Of a DNA stretch of 64,000 nt, positions 1-36,484 are shown piece by piece. The notes below the pieces were generated by a model that saw only the letters and a list, made by a program, of their open reading frames with translations, was not told the origin of the DNA and made no database searches. The position numbers were made by a program, and so were the translations under genes. The stretch comes from Cololabis saira (Eukaryota > Chordata > Actinopteri > Beloniformes > Belonidae): contig NC_084592.1 of NCBI RefSeq assembly GCF_033807715.1, positions 26,697,501 to 26,761,500 of the forward strand, written 5' to 3'. Within the stretch, counting starts at the first letter, position 1, and each line of letters starts with the position of its first letter.

Positions 1-298
1 CATTCCACGGATGTTTATATTAATATATATTATGTAATTATATTAATACATTAATAATATATGTAATACTAATACATAATATATTAATACTCGCGTCATT
101 GCCCCGGGGCATGATGGGAGGCCCCAGAGCATCATGGGAGGTGACTCAACTGCGCATGCTCTATGGGCCCATGTATGCGGAAGTAAACCCGGAAGTCAGA
201 GATTTTTTCGGCGTATGCGCTGGCTGAGCAAAATGCATTGAAATGAATGGCCGGCCATTTTCAATCTCCCATCCAGCTCTATAATAGATCCATGGTCG
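1..298. repeat. AT-rich tract followed by interspersed repeat fragment
   Basis: Bases 1-90 are almost pure A/T, with many overlapping TATTAAT palindromes. Bases 100-298 are GC-richer and read like a dispersed fish repeat, with two near-copies of a CATGATGGGAGG / CATCATGGGAGG motif at about 110-140. No coding exon was found. The stretch lies within the WDR75 gene, in the intron downstream of exon 10 or beyond. Confidence 0.4.
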
Positions 299-530
299 CC
301 TCGCGCTGACTCCCGCTTCCTTATTCAAACGTTTGACGGCCCCGCCCCCCGACCAATCGGTGGCGAGGGTGGCGACGTCGGAAATAGTCCCTGCTCAGCC
401 CGCTATAGAACCTCACTAGAATGGTTACAGAAAAAGGTATCGGCTTGGAGCGGCTCTACCCGTCTCAGCCCTAACGCAAAAGCGCAAAACGGGTAGAACC
501 GAGCTAAGGTGATACTAGTGCAAAAGGGGC
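296..530. mobile_element. partial copy of a GC-rich non-autonomous DNA element
   Basis: This segment is clearly homologous to bases about 52420-52700 and 56440-56719 in the duplicated block. All share the CGCGCTGACTCCCGCTTCC start, a CCGCCCCCCGACCAATC box, GGTTACAGAAAAA and the GGGTAGAACCGAGCT end. The two distant copies have imperfect inverted ends, so the family is probably a non-autonomous DNA transposon. This copy lacks the left end. Superfamily is unassigned. Confidence 0.6.
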
Positions 531-1361
531 ATTTGGCTGATGTTCAAAGACCCACAGAATATTGAGTTTTAGGAGTACATAAACATTGAAACTACGTCAA
601 GAAACTTTAGACTCTCGTGAACATCAGGGGGAAAAAAGTTTGTGTTTATCATTTTCTGTTCTTTAGATATCAGCAGTAGAACATAGGGTGGTTTCAGCGA
701 AAACACAAGGTTTGGACCAAAAGAAAAAAGCGTTAGCTGCCGGTATTTCTCTGTGTCGTCTCTCTGTTGTCTCGCCATTTCTCTTCTGCACCGTCTTCCT
801 TATTCTTCCTCTTCTTCTCGGGGCAGTCACTAGCTCAGCTAAGCGTGGGTTGCGTATACAAGCCAGAATAACTCTGATTAGGACGGCATTATCTGGCACC
901 AAAAGCTCTATCTCAAGAGCGTCAGTTCAGTTCGACTACAGCCCGGCTAAGGTGTACAGGTGTAAAAATTCTATATCGGTCGGATTAAGGCAACAATTCA
1001 TCTTTCTGTTAGAGCATGTAAACGTACTGACTGACTTCTGGTTCTGAATGATACAAAGACAAACCAAGGGGTTTTTTGTTGGATTTCCCAATTGTCTTTG
1101 TTGACAAAAGTCAGGTGTAGTTATTAGCAGCGAAAACAAATACACGTCTATCACCACAGTTAGGAATTTAATGATGCACCAGTTAAGCTGAACTACTGGT
1201 GGATTAAACACTTCTTCTTGAAAAATAAAGACGCTTTCCAGTAAAGCAGGCTCACTATGAAGAGTCCAAAAGGTTGTTCATGAGCTATACAGCACGTTTT
1301 CCGTTTATGAACAGTACAGTATGTTTGTGATCACAACGTGCTACCCAGAATCTGAACTCAC

Positions 1362-4300
1362 CTTTGACCAGTCCCTGAATGATAGCTGATACTTTAACAC
1401 AACTTTGTATGATTGTGATTTCTGAAAGAGACGAGAGAAACAGGAATCAGTCAAAACAGCCGTTCATTAACAAGAAAAAATCCCGCTAAACAGCCAGACC
1501 CTCTCACATTTGGAGTGGTTGATGTTTATCTATTTTGGGGTCATTAGCTGCAGTAATCAAACAAAAGCCTACAGCTGTAGTTTCAGTAGAGGTAACTAGC
1601 TGCTTCTTCCAAAAATCAGGCACATATTACATTTACACAACCTTTTACACTATTTACGATAATTACAGTTATCCTGTTTAATACGAACATGCCATAAGGG
1701 CAGCTGCTCCTTACTGTTATCACTATGCGAGGTGCAAAACAGTGATCCATCGGGGGAGACGATGATGTGTGTGATGGCAGCACCCAGACGGGGCAGGAAG
1801 TCCCGCTGGCTCTCTTGGTTGTACCGCCATTGGACGAGCACTGACTCTACACCTCCACTCAGCAGGTTGGTACCTGATCAGAACAGACACAGATGGAGGT
1901 AGACATCTCTTATCCCAACTCTGGACTATCAACACCTCTCAGCTGTCAAATGCAAATGAGATCAACTCTTCGAGAGAAGCTTTTCTCTGGAAGATGTGTG
2001 GATATTTGGGGGATAATACATTTAATTTCACATTAGGTGTGCGAGTATCAAGCATTAAGCTGACTAAAAGAATTTTAAATACCTTCTGGAGTGAAGCACA
2101 GTGAGCTTACAGCAGTGTGGTGCCAGTGCATGGTGGAGTACGTGTACTCCTTTTTGTGGTTGAAGTTTCTCCTGAAAGGATTAACAGCAAGGTTCAATAA
2201 ACAAAATTCACCACTTAACTAACAATAACAACAAACAATTTTAAAGAAAAAAACAACTTAATCTAGGAAGTCCCAAAATCATGAAACTTTCTTTCATGCG
2301 ATCCCAGAGGAGTGAAGTTCACGGATGACATTATTACCCAAGGGGACAGCAGATCATTTGACTGCATAACCGTTGGCTGATTAACAAAAATCAGCCAGCA
2401 TGCTATATGGCCGTGTGTTGAAATCAACTCACCACAGCCTGATCTTGCCGTCTTCGTGTCCCGTGGCGATGCAATCATCTTTTGGGTGACAGGAGATGCA
2501 TCTAAATGTATTCTTGCCTCCCTTCTTGTTGTCCTCTTTGAGCAAAAACCTATCATCCCACACAAGGACCCACATTTGATGTTACAGAGCATGTTTGTGG
2601 CTTTGATACCAACACAGTCCTGGTCTTTACAAAAGGTATGCAGATTCTTTTAAAACAAAATATATATGTATATATTTTTTTTTTTAATCTGAAACATTCA
2701 ACTGTTCTTGTTATACTTGAAAGGGAAAAACAAAATTGTGATAGAAAAAACAATGTATAACTAAATCAATACAGCATTTAATCTCCATATTTGGTTACTA
2801 ATGCATCACTGTACCTGTATGACTTCTGCTTCTTGAAGAAGTAAACCTCTAGTTGCAAATCTTTAGCTGCAGCAATATATTCTCCCTTTGAAGATGACAG
2901 GTTATTATTAGAGACACCTCTATGAATATACAGAAAAAGGATGTGGATTTTAACACAATTCAAAGAGCATTTCACTTATACAACACTGTAGACACACTGA
3001 TCAGAACGGTGGTGACATACCCCTCTACCGAAGGCGATGGCTGCTGGGTTGGAGCTGACGTTGCTGAGGACAGCAGAGAGCTCTCTGGCCTCCACCAGCT
3101 GATCTCCGCACTGTGGCAGATTTACTGCGACCAGCTGGAACAACTCTGAATACACACACAATGTTAAACATCAGTCTTACCCAGTGACCTCTACTCCAAT
3201 TTGATCTTTCTACATATTTAACATTTTAATTCTTCCTGACTTAAAAAAAAACACAAAAAAAAAACAACCTGTAGTAGAAAACGATAGTCAAAGCAACCCG
3301 TGCTGTCATTTTGCAATTTATTATAATGCAGAATTGTGGTATTTTAATAATCTGTAAACATAAACAATGAACATAGAGGCTTTTAAAACATCCAAAGCTC
3401 TTAGTCTGAACTGTTCCAGTAACATTTGCTGCACACAAGTCTTCAAGTCGAACCCAAGAAAAGACCACCACTAGAACAGATATCAAACTTACCAGATCTC
3501 CTGTCACTCTGCATGGGGATGACAACAAAGATGACCCCTTCATGGTTTGCAGATGCGTAGAGGGAATAAATGGGGTATCCAATGACATAAGTCTGAAAAA
3601 GATCACACAGCCTTCACAGACAGGCCTCTTAAACCCATCACTAGGCTCTTATCCTTTACCAGCATGGGGCTCCCTTGAAAAAGAAATCTCATAATCTCCA
3701 TGGGAATTAGCTGGTAAAATAAAGGTTATAATAAAATGCCCCACACAGACCAATGCACAGCTCTCAACACTGATATAATTGTGTTATTATACAGGTTAAC
3801 TGGGACAATCTACACCATAAACAACCCTTTTTGGTTGAATTAACCTTGAGTGACTTCGAAAAAAGAAAACCATATTTCCCCAAATTTAAAATGATCCCAC
3901 TTCTAAATAATAGTGACACAGGTTGGATTGAGGTGTTTTGCAGATCTTACCTTTATGAGAATACCATCAGTGAAGTCCCAAAGTCTGACAGTGCCATCTA
4001 GTGAGCAAGAGTAGACCTGCAGATGGGAAACAAGGCATGAAAAATATATAACAAAAAATACCTATATTATTAGATAAACTGTGCAACGTATAGTATTTGT
4101 GTAAAGTAAGACTCAATCCTTTTAAATTATATATAAAAAAAACTAATTTTCAACATGGCATATAGAGTATAACATTTTATTACCACATGTACAGAGCAAA
4201 CAGACAATGGCTTAGCTCATTATCTAGAATTTTTATATAACAAAGACTTGTACTATTTTAAATTGTACAACTTTTCCCTTTGATTTTCTTAATATCTATG

Positions 4301-6750
4301 TGAAGTGTTTTCTTATTCAAAACATGTATGTGTATAAAGACCAAAACAATTCAATTTTCTTTTACACACTCTTACAAACAAACGACATTGTCTAGTGTAA
4401 CATCCACGAAATTCAGTAGTGAATCATGGAGATACCTATATCGATGAAATGCTTCATTAAAAGGTTTCTGGTCCATGGTCAGCATGTCTATAGTTTAACA
4501 TGGTTTAACCTGGTGATACAACATGTCAAACAAAGTCCTTTTCCCAAAGAAAATTAATATATTTATAGTAACTCTGCAATTTAAAAGGTCTAATGAATTA
4601 CTTGAACTCCTCGAAAGGCGAAGCTCTCGATTTACCGGTCAATCTACGCACCTACCCTCACCTATGGTCATGAACTTTGGGTAGTGACCGAAAGGACAAG
4701 ATCACGGATACAAGCGGCCGAGATGAGTTTCCTCCGCAGGGTGGCTGGACGCTCCCTTAGAGATAGGGTGGGGAGTTCGGTCACCCGGGAGGAGCTCGGA
4801 GTCGAGCCGCTGCTCCTTCACCTTGAGGAGTCAGCTGAGGTGGCTTGGGCATCTGTACCGGATCCTCCTGGACGCCTCCCTAGGGAGGTGTTCCAGGCAT
4901 GTCCCTCCTCCCTAGGGAGGTGTTCCAGGCATGTCCCTCCGGGAGGAGACCCCGGGGAAGACCAAGGACACGCTGGAGAGACTATGTCTCTGGGCTGGCC
5001 TGGGAACGCCTCAGACTCTCCTCGGAATAGATGGAGAAAGTGTCTGGGGTGAAGGAAGTCTGGGCATCCCTGTTGAGACTAGGCCTGTGTTGAAAAAAAA
5101 ATTGATTTTCCGATTCTAAATCGATTCTCATATTAATTCCTAAAAATCGATTCTTATGTCTAAAGATCGATTTCTTATTTATTTATTTTTTTCATCATTT
5201 TCGCCAGGTGAACTTTAATCCCAGTAGTCGGACACACAGTTTGTCATGACACTTCTGAAAAATGCCAGGTGCTTCATGGCAATATGTGTGCGTGGTGACA
5301 GAATAAATTAGATAAGCTAAAATGATTTGTTTACTGTATGAACTGTTGCAATTTCTTTCTATTTTCTACTTTAAATGGATATTGAAAGGCCTGTTTGAGT
5401 TATTTATTTCCTAGTTATTTCACAATAATTAGTGAAATTATTATTTCACTAGTTATTTTACAGTCATATAATTCAGGCAACAGCTCAAGAAACATTTTAA
5501 ATAACACTAAGCCAAATCAATATCGAATTAGGGATGGGCGGTATGGACTAAAAAAATGTATCACGATAATTTCTGGCATTTATCTCGATAACGATAAAAA
5601 AAATGCCAATACAAAAACGTCATCAACGGGAATTTATCTTTCTTTCTGGCTCATTTCTTTCTTTCTTTCAGGCTCATATCTTTCTTTCTTTCAGGCTCAT
5701 ATCCTTCCTTCCTTCCTTCCTTCCTTTCCTTCCTTCCTTCCTTCCCGTACGTTGTGCGTGGATTTAACGCAAAACATAAATCAGCTTTACACAAAAACAT
5801 CATCAACGGGAATTTATCGTTTTTACCGTGAGATGACAAATTCTTATCGTGGGGAATTTTTTTGACAGTTTATCGTGAACGGTAAAATATCACCCATTCC
5901 TATATCGAATCATGATAATCGATTCTGAATCGAATCGATTCTTGACATTTGAATCGATACCCAGCCCTAGTTGAGACTGCTGCCCCCGCGACCCGGGAAT
6001 GGATAAGCGGCAGAAAATGGATGGATGGATGGATGGATGGATGAATTACTCCAGAAATGTAGTGTTTTAACAGATACTAATTTCTACAAATAAATTAACA
6101 TTTAACTTCCACCAAACTATGAAGCAATAGTATGTGAGCTGGACATAAGACCAGCCGTACAGCTCTTTGCACATGGAGGAGCAGTCATGGTGTACCTGAC
6201 CCCCCCCCATGTAGGCTGGAGTTCTGCTCAGAGCTGCAGGTACCTGTAGGTGGTTGGCAGGTCTGAGCAGCACACCTGTGACCAGGTCGGTGTGTCCCTG
6301 CAGGTCGAGGAGACACTCCTCCGTGGAGGAGCTGAACACCTTCACACACTCTCCTGAGCCGCATAGCAGAAACCTGGGGACACATTAACCTGTTATAAAC
6401 CTTAAATGAACAGTCTCACTACAGTTAATCATTACATCTTCAATAATGCACGTGACTGGGCAGATTCCAGAAGATGATTACTGCAGAGGTTACAGAAGTG
6501 GACATTAATGTGTAAACAGCAGACATCAACACCGGCGTGTGCGGTCCATTGCTAATGCTAACGGAGAGCAGCCGAGGTAACTCCGTGGAAATTATACACG
6601 GAAAACCGTGAAAGTATGTGCCAACCAAATAGTTAAAATGATAGTGGTGAAAATACAAACTGACCTGGAGTCTTTACTAATGACGGGCTGTCTGAAGTTA
6701 ATTTTACTGCCACCTCGGTGAACCACGCGGATATCCCCGAGTTCAACCAT
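1362..6750 (-). CDS. wdr75: WDR75 (UTP17 homologue), 5' part, exons 1-10, incomplete
   Basis: WD-repeat protein of the small-subunit processome (t-UTP subcomplex), needed for pre-rRNA transcription and processing in the nucleolus. Ten exons read in frame with GT-AG borders: 6665-6750 (ATG at 6748-6750), 6244-6373, 3951-4016, 3493-3592, 3021-3145, 2815-2885, 2433-2549, 2083-2171, 1715-1873 and 1362-1421, together about 334 codons against roughly 830 in human. Diagnostic stretches are MVELGDIRVVHRGGS at the start, GHTDLVTGV and SCSLDGTVRLWDFTDG (WD repeats), LEVYFFKKQKSYR, HEDGKIRLW, GGVESVLVQW and DFLPRLGAAITHI. Splice phases were checked exon to exon and all fit. The remaining exons must lie left of base 1; none was found in 1-1361. 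Intron 2 (4017-6243) carries a nest of transposons. The name rests on remembered human WDR75, and the match is close throughout. Confidence 0.93.
5529..5902. mobile_element. second hAT-like element nested inside the first
   Basis: A 374-base insert is flanked by the 8-bp duplication TATCGAAT (5521-5528 and 5903-5910). Its ends are inverted: TAGGGATGGGCGGTAT at the left and ATATCACCCATTCCTA at the right. It contains an internal near-repeat of CATCAACGGGAATTTATC (about 5621 and 5801). Confidence 0.8.
5636..5747. repeat. (TTTC)n / (TTCC)n pyrimidine microsatellite
   Basis: TTTCTTTC and TTCCTTCC arrays are broken by three copies of CAGGCTCAT or a close variant, inside the inner hAT-like element. 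Confidence 0.85.
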
Positions 6751-7005
6751 GTTTCCACAGTCACCTTTCACCTCTCAGCGCTGCCGGTCAGTGCCATGCG
6801 CCAGTTTATTGACGCTTTGCGCCCCCTGTCGGATGGGCGATGTACTGCAGGGACATGTAGGGGAAAAGAGGCAAGCTTGGCATAGAATTTGGTTTTAGTT
6901 ACTGTTACAGAATGACGTCTAAAATCCCCTGATTAAAAGCGACTACCACAAAATGAGTCATATTTTGAATTTAATTTAATAGTTTATTCATCTCTGAAGA
7001 AAAAT

Positions 7006-7490
7006 TTAAAGGAGCATGAGGCAGGATTGAGGCAGGATTTAAGAAGAAAATTCGTATACGTTTTAAGTCTTCTAGTAATAATGTCAGATGAAGCGTTCCA
7101 AACCAAAAAGAATGAGCCCTCTAGTGTATCTCTCCGTTGCCTTGAACAGGCTGTGTGCTGCAAAATGTGCTGCAATTCCGGACCGGAATTTCTCGCGGTG
7201 TCCTGCGGATGTGACGTCAAATGACGCTGCATGCACGTTCTCGGCGGCGCACGAGTAAACATTGGATATGCGTTTGAGTCATGGAGGCAGCTTCAACTTG
7301 AATTGGGACTGAAAACAGATGCTGACATGGCTGATTTCCTACTGACCAAGTAAGATAACATTGTAAGTCATATTTAGAACTTGATTTGAACGGCGCTCTC
7401 GTGCCGGCTTCGCTGTTGGCTGCAGGAACCCCGACGGTCGTCATGGCGCTAATGAGTCTCATTTCTTATTCTTGCCTCATGCTCCTTTAA
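7006..7490. mobile_element. MITE with TTAA ends (Kolobok- or piggyBac-like)
   Basis: The element is 485 bases including TTAA at both edges (7006-7009 and 7487-7490). Its inverted ends are TTAAAGGAGCATGAGGCA on the left and TGCCTCATGCTCCTTTAA on the right, 18 of 18 matching. There is no transposase frame. TTAA target use is known for piggyBac and Kolobok. The AGGAGC terminus fits Kolobok somewhat better, but the assignment is inference. Confidence 0.8.
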
Positions 7491-7639
7491 TATTGCAGCA
7501 ACTTTTTAATTATCCATATTTTTTTCTGCCTCCCCCCCCACCCCACTCTATGTTACATGAATGTAAAGACTCCGTAAAGACTGCGTTACATTAACGTAAA
7601 GACTCCACTCCTGACCTTATGCGTCACATTAACACACAT

Positions 7640-7812
7640 CCCAGGTCACCTCATGTACTTTTTTTTTTCCCTACAGACTCATTACTCCGGCACTTTAGAA
7701 CCAAATTATTATTTGCTCTTTTGTATTGCACCAATCACCACAACAAATTCCTTATGTGTGTTAAACTAATTGGCAATAAACTTCTTTCTGTTTCTGATTC
7801 TGATTCTGATTA
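7640..7812 (+). mobile_element. Rex1/CR1-like LINE 3' tail
   Basis: It is rich in CACTTT- and TATTGCAC-like words, followed by GGCAATAAACTTCTTTCTG and a (TCTGAT)n tail at about 7790-7812. This is the usual 3' end of fish Rex1/CR1 LINEs. The element is 5' truncated. Confidence 0.6.
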
Positions 7813-7839
7813 AAGTCATTACAGATGGCTAGCTGGACA

Positions 7840-8225
7840 CAGGACATATCTCCCGTAGCAGTGTAACAGCGGATCTGAAGGAGCCTCTGTCTGAAGACAT
7901 TGTTGAATTACTGTATGGTAAAGAGGATGCTAAGTGTTGTCCATTATTTTATCCATTTATAAAGCATCCTTCACACAATCATCTATAGAAGCTCCAGGCC
8001 AGTCCCCAAAGAGCTAGCCTTCTTTATCAGTTTGTTCACTTTCCTTAAGTCACTGGCTTGATGCTGCTACGCTACCCAAACAGATGACTGCAAGATAAGA
8101 TTTGCAGATTAGATTGTACGATCCAAAAAAAAACTTATAGAAGACTTACAACATTGCTGTTAACACTGAAGGACATAAGCTTCCTCAAGAAATGTAGTCT
8201 ACTTTTTCTTTTTTATTACACAGCA
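7840..8225 (-). mobile_element. decayed CR1/Rex1-like LINE ORF2 fragment
   Basis: The reverse strand, read from 8225 downward, gives a broken frame that starts RLYFLRKLRSFSV-like and continues with a weak match to the C-terminal region of fish CR1/Rex1 ORF2. Stops and shifts are frequent. Confidence 0.45.
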
Positions 8226-8892
8226 TCACTGTTGTGTTTGGAGTCAAGACTGTTTAGGTCTACAAAGATGAATTAACCACCTCTAGTTCTTTTTGCATTA
8301 AATTTGAAAAAAACCTTGTGTTTATTCTAATTTATTTTACATTTTTACTAAAAATATATGTTCATGTTCAACCTAATGTCAACATACCAGATTAAAAAAA
8401 GTGGGAGATTGTTTACTACTGTGTGGCATCAGTTTTGTAACTGAGAAGACTGGTTGTTTTGAAAGGTGAAATATTTGTACATTCTTCCACAATAAAATGT
8501 AATATATTTAATTTATGTATTTAATCGATTTCATTAATCACATTTAATCTTTAATATTTAATCAAGAAAACAGTATTCTGCACTGGTGCATGCTTCCGCC
8601 AGAGGGCATCTCTCATGCCCGATCCCTTTTCTCTGTTAAGAAGGGGATATGACCTAAAATCAAATACAATTTAAAAAAATCTTCATGTGGGCTGTGGGGA
8701 AAACTTTCATATGGATAATAAATCACAAATTACTCGACGACACTACCCTGAAAGAAAAAATCTAAAAGTAGTCCCCATAAACTCTTCATCTGTTTAAAAA
8801 AACAACTAAACGTAACATTATTATCAAGTTAACTCAACTGGATGGAAAGTTTAGACAATTATGAAGGCAAATTCAGTTAACAAGTTGTTTAT

Positions 8893-9005
8893 TTCAGAAT
8901 CAGAATCAGGTTTATTGGCCAAGTCAGGTCAAACAAGACAGGGAATTTGACTCGGTTATTTTCGCTCACTGTACAGTAAATAGACAAATGAGAGCTCACA
9001 GCTGA
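8893..9005 (-). mobile_element. LINE 3' tail, reverse orientation
   Basis: TCAGAATCAGAATCAGG followed by TTTATTGGCCAAG is the reverse complement of a Rex1/CR1-type 3' end with a (CTGATT)n tail. Confidence 0.6.
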
Positions 9006-9100
9006 CATTAACATATATACATTTTTTTTTAAGTGAAAGGTGCAGCAGTATAAGGTAGACATGGTTATTGAAAGGTGCATTGTTACAGCATGTGATTTGG

Positions 9101-9101
<1 letters not shown>

Positions 9102-9133
<32 letters not shown>
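9102..9133. repeat. (TTA)n microsatellite
   Basis: About ten uninterrupted TTA units. Confidence 0.9.
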
Positions 9134-9229
9134 GCACAGTGATTGATTACTCTGAGACTCCCTGGGTGATGAGAGTTGTCTTCATTCTGGTTTCCTTTTC
9201 ATCATGAACTGTGTGCGGAGGGGTTGGGT

Positions 9230-9370
9230 TTCCTGAGAACATGAGGCAGTCTCTGAAAGTACATCAGCTCTCTTCCTCAAGTAGACGCATTTAAAAACCG
9301 AAAGCCGTCGAGAGAAACACGCGCACGTTGTGGATGAGACTTACGGGAAAGCAGCGCAGGAACGTGTCAG
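9230..9370 (+). promoter_or_regulatory. putative STAT4 core promoter and 5' UTR exon
   Basis: An ATTTAAAA TATA-like box lies at about 9289. A palindromic TTCCTGAGAA (TTC-N4-GAA, a STAT-site variant) is at 9230-9239. A leader exon appears to end at 9370 (GTGTCAG followed by GTAACAG donor), and the ATG exon opens after GTGCGCAG at 9487-9495. That gives a short 5' UTR intron of about 125 bases. Inferred from position only. Confidence 0.4.
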
Positions 9371-9463
9371 GTAACAGATACGGCGAAGAGAAACGACAGC
9401 AGCTCACTGGTGTTGAGCGTGTCCTAATACAGTGGTGAGATAACGCGGTGGCTTGACCGCTGA

Positions 9464-33690
<24,227 letters not shown>

Positions 33691-36480
33691 AGCACGATGA
33701 AACATGCAAGACTGTACAGCTGCCTCTGCTCCATGTCAATATCCTAATTGTTGCAAAACAGACTTGGCTTTGTTCAAAGAGATTTTGTTTATTTTTATTC
33801 ATTACATATTCTGTTGTTAAAGTTTAATTGTCTTATAACCATAATGTTTTCATTAAATTTTTTTTATACCAGTCTGTTTTGATTATCAGTGATGTCTATA
33901 GACCCGTTTTTTCGACTGTGATGTTACACAAAGACATGCAACATTGTTCCACCAAGTTCTGTGAGCATATAAAGCCCCTGAGAGTCGAGCTCCACCGTAT
34001 CTTCAAGACGTCATATTTTCATATCTTCCCATGGGAACACTTCACTTTCATGCTTCCATAAATTAGTAATTTAAAACTTTTCTTTTTGATTGTCTCCGCT
34101 GCAGTTTGCTTGCCCATGCTTGCTGAGGGCAGGCGAATTAACTAAATACACGATATGATGCCATCATGGACTGGATTATATGAATACAGTCATTTTGAAC
34201 TAGTTTGAACTGGGACACCACAGTGGCATGGTTAGCACTCATAATGAGAAAGATCCTGCTTCAAATGCAGTACAAAAAAGGAGAAACCACCAGTTGTTTT
34301 CTGACGACATAAAGAAATTATAACAAATTTGATTGGATTGGCCTGTATTTAACAGGATTTGTACTGAACTTGTTGCTTTATCTATAACTCAAGAGGACTT
34401 TAAATGAGAGATGGTACCATACATTTTTTTAACCTTATTACATTGTATTTACAGTGTTTTGATAGATCCATTACACTCCACCATTTATTGATACAGTAAA
34501 TAAGCTTGCTTGCTACCTATCATCAATTAAGATGAACTGGAGTGTCTATAGGCAACAATTTGGTAAGACAATAGAGGTTTGGTGCTTTTGTTTTGACAGC
34601 AGCCGGAAATCAAATATCTGCAAAGAACCGCTGCCTGTGAAGTGTGAAACATAAAACTTGAAAATACTTGACAGTGTTTCTGGAGAGTCACGTGATTCCT
34701 GGAGAGTGACGCACTTGGTGCTTGCTAAGACAAGTCTGCCCTGCTGAAGTTTCCCCCTTGATCCATTTCCTCGTTCAACTCTGTGATAAAATTCACGTAT
34801 CAGAATCAAAGGGTGTAGGCCTATTATACAAATGCCGTAGATAACGTTCAACAGCATTTTTATGACTTTTTTTCACCTTTGCTTCATTTTTGCAATCTCT
34901 GAAAGATATAAGAGCTGAATATGTTTGGGATCAATGTCTTGTTGCATGACATTCATTTTGGCCAAACTTAGCTGTGACTCTACAGTAGCTTTTCTGGAGA
35001 TTCAGTGATTCCTGGAGAACGATGCAGAAACATTGAAAAATAGTCAGCTCTGTTGTGTATGTTGATCCTCCTTGTATTAAATAGGCCTACTCCCTTTCCT
35101 CATGAAACAGTGTGGAAAAAAGAGCACATGAGTGAGAGTGGGGCCACACATGCAAAACTGCTATAAATAACACCTAATTATTTATTTACAGGGTGATGCA
35201 TGAACCCCTGATAAAAAATTTTAGGATAAAGGTCCACATTTTTTACTTCATTGTGCTATCCCTGAAATATAAAAGAAAGAGATGCAAGAAAATGTCAAAG
35301 TATTCGAACTGTTTAAAAACGATATGCAGCATAAAAGCAACCACAGAAGGAAATCCCCACTCTGTCTTTAAGAGCTCCATCTGATTAAACCCTCTGTTGT
35401 ATTGTTGCAGTTCTCTCACTTCCTCAATAGAGTCCCACACCCCTTCAAAGTCGTCCTTGTAAGCATGTTGTTTCTCTATGATGCAGCCTACATTTTTTGT
35501 CTTTACACAACGATCCATGAAAAAACTTGGCAAAACAGCATTTTGTCAGCTTTTTATGGTTGATCCTTTTAGTCTACATCCTCTTTATTATTCCCACCGT
35601 TTTATAATATACATATACATATATATTTTATTATATAATAAAAATAATTATCTATTTTGTTTAAGAAATACAACCTCAGATGAACAACAGCACATGACAC
35701 ATAATTTCATAATGTCATAATTTATGTACCAAAACTTAGAATGCAATAGCTGTTAGTAAACACTTCATGATTCAGTTGCATGCAGGAGAGGTGTTGGCCG
35801 CAATAGCTTGAAATGATTGTTTTCTGTAGGACATAATGAACCTCTCACATCATTTTTGGGACATTTTGGAATAACTTTCTTTACAAAGTTCCATTGAGAT
35901 TTGTTATTCTAGCCACATCTCCCATCCATCACAGCATTTCGTGGCTTTAAGGGCCTGGACTTGGACTGGGCCATTTCATCCTTTCATCATTTAGATTTAC
36001 TGTGGTTCTTGGGAACATTTTCTTGTTGGTTGATTCCAGTTTTGGCCAAGGCAATGTCACACAGATGACCTCGGATTTTATGGACCAAATCACCACCACT
36101 TCTCCACCACCATGCTTGACATTAGGTTTCAGTTGTTTGTACTGTATACTGTGTTTGTTTTTCACCAAATGTGGTTTATGAACAAATGTTTTCACTTTGG
36201 TCTTCTTTTTTTTTGTTTAGATTTGACTGATTTTATGTAGATTTTATTTTTTCAGAGGTCTTGTGGTAAAGTCAGCTGCAACTTTGTAAACATAAACCAT
36301 ACTGAGTTCTTAAATAAAGGTGTAATACTTGTTCAATGTATTTCTAATTGTATTGTCATGAACTGTTGAAGCAGCACCAAGGAACTTTTGCCATTTTTAA
36401 AAGATTATTATAATTAAAGTTATTATCGGTTTAAGAAAAACAAATACGATTAATCCTGCCATTAAGCTTGAAAAGTGCAG
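33691..36480. other. STAT4 3' UTR and intergenic region
   Basis: A 2.8-kb A/T-rich stretch runs between the STAT4 stop and the STAT1-like promoter. The STAT4 poly(A) site could not be fixed; an AATAAA at about 36314 and weaker ATTAAA variants nearer the stop are candidates. A Tc1-like relic lies at about 35880-36230. Nothing else gene-like was seen. Confidence 0.45.
35880..36230. mobile_element. Tc1/mariner-like relic
   Basis: CTTGGACTGGGCCATTTCA, CCACCACCATGCTTGACA and GGTTTCAGTTGTTTGTACTG are reverse-strand words common in Tc1-like transposases. No intact frame. Confidence 0.45.
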
Positions 36481-36484
36481 CAGC

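Larger units (their letters stand above)
5081..5970. mobile_element. non-autonomous hAT-like element with 8-bp target duplication
   Basis: The LINE sequence is split by 890 bases flanked on both sides by TTGAGACT (5073-5080 and 5971-5978). The ends are inverted: TAGGCCTGTG-like at the left and CAGCCCTAG at the right. Many AATCGATT motifs fill the subterminal regions, as in known fish hAT MITEs. An 8-bp target duplication fits the hAT superfamily. No transposase is present. Confidence 0.8.
4605..6050 (+). mobile_element. RTE-type LINE ORF2 C-terminal fragment, interrupted
   Basis: Bases 4605-5080 read as the end of a non-LTR retrotransposon polyprotein: an ERTRSRIQAAEMSFLRRVAG stretch, then LRDRVGSSVTREELGVEPLLL. 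This C-terminus is very common in fish RTE/Rex3-like LINEs. The frame decays after about 5000. A 31-base segment around CCCTAGGGAGGTGTTCCAGG is tandemly repeated at about 4879 and 4910. The LINE resumes at 5979 with GCGACCCGGGAATGGATAAG and ends in an (ATGG)n tail at 6028-6050. A hAT element sits between. It lies in WDR75 intron 2, opposite to the gene. Confidence 0.75.
6751..9285. other. intergenic region between divergent WDR75 and STAT4
   Basis: WDR75 points left and STAT4 points right, so this 2.5-kb stretch carries both promoters. The WDR75 5' flank (6751-6860) is GC-richer and has no clear TATA box. The rest is a TTAA-flanked MITE, LINE 3' ends in both orientations and a TTA microsatellite, each listed separately. 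No open frame here resembles a gene. Confidence 0.6.

Noticed and set aside
4684..5052. 122-codon open frame as a host gene
   Set aside because: It is the C-terminal part of an RTE-like LINE with a broken frame.
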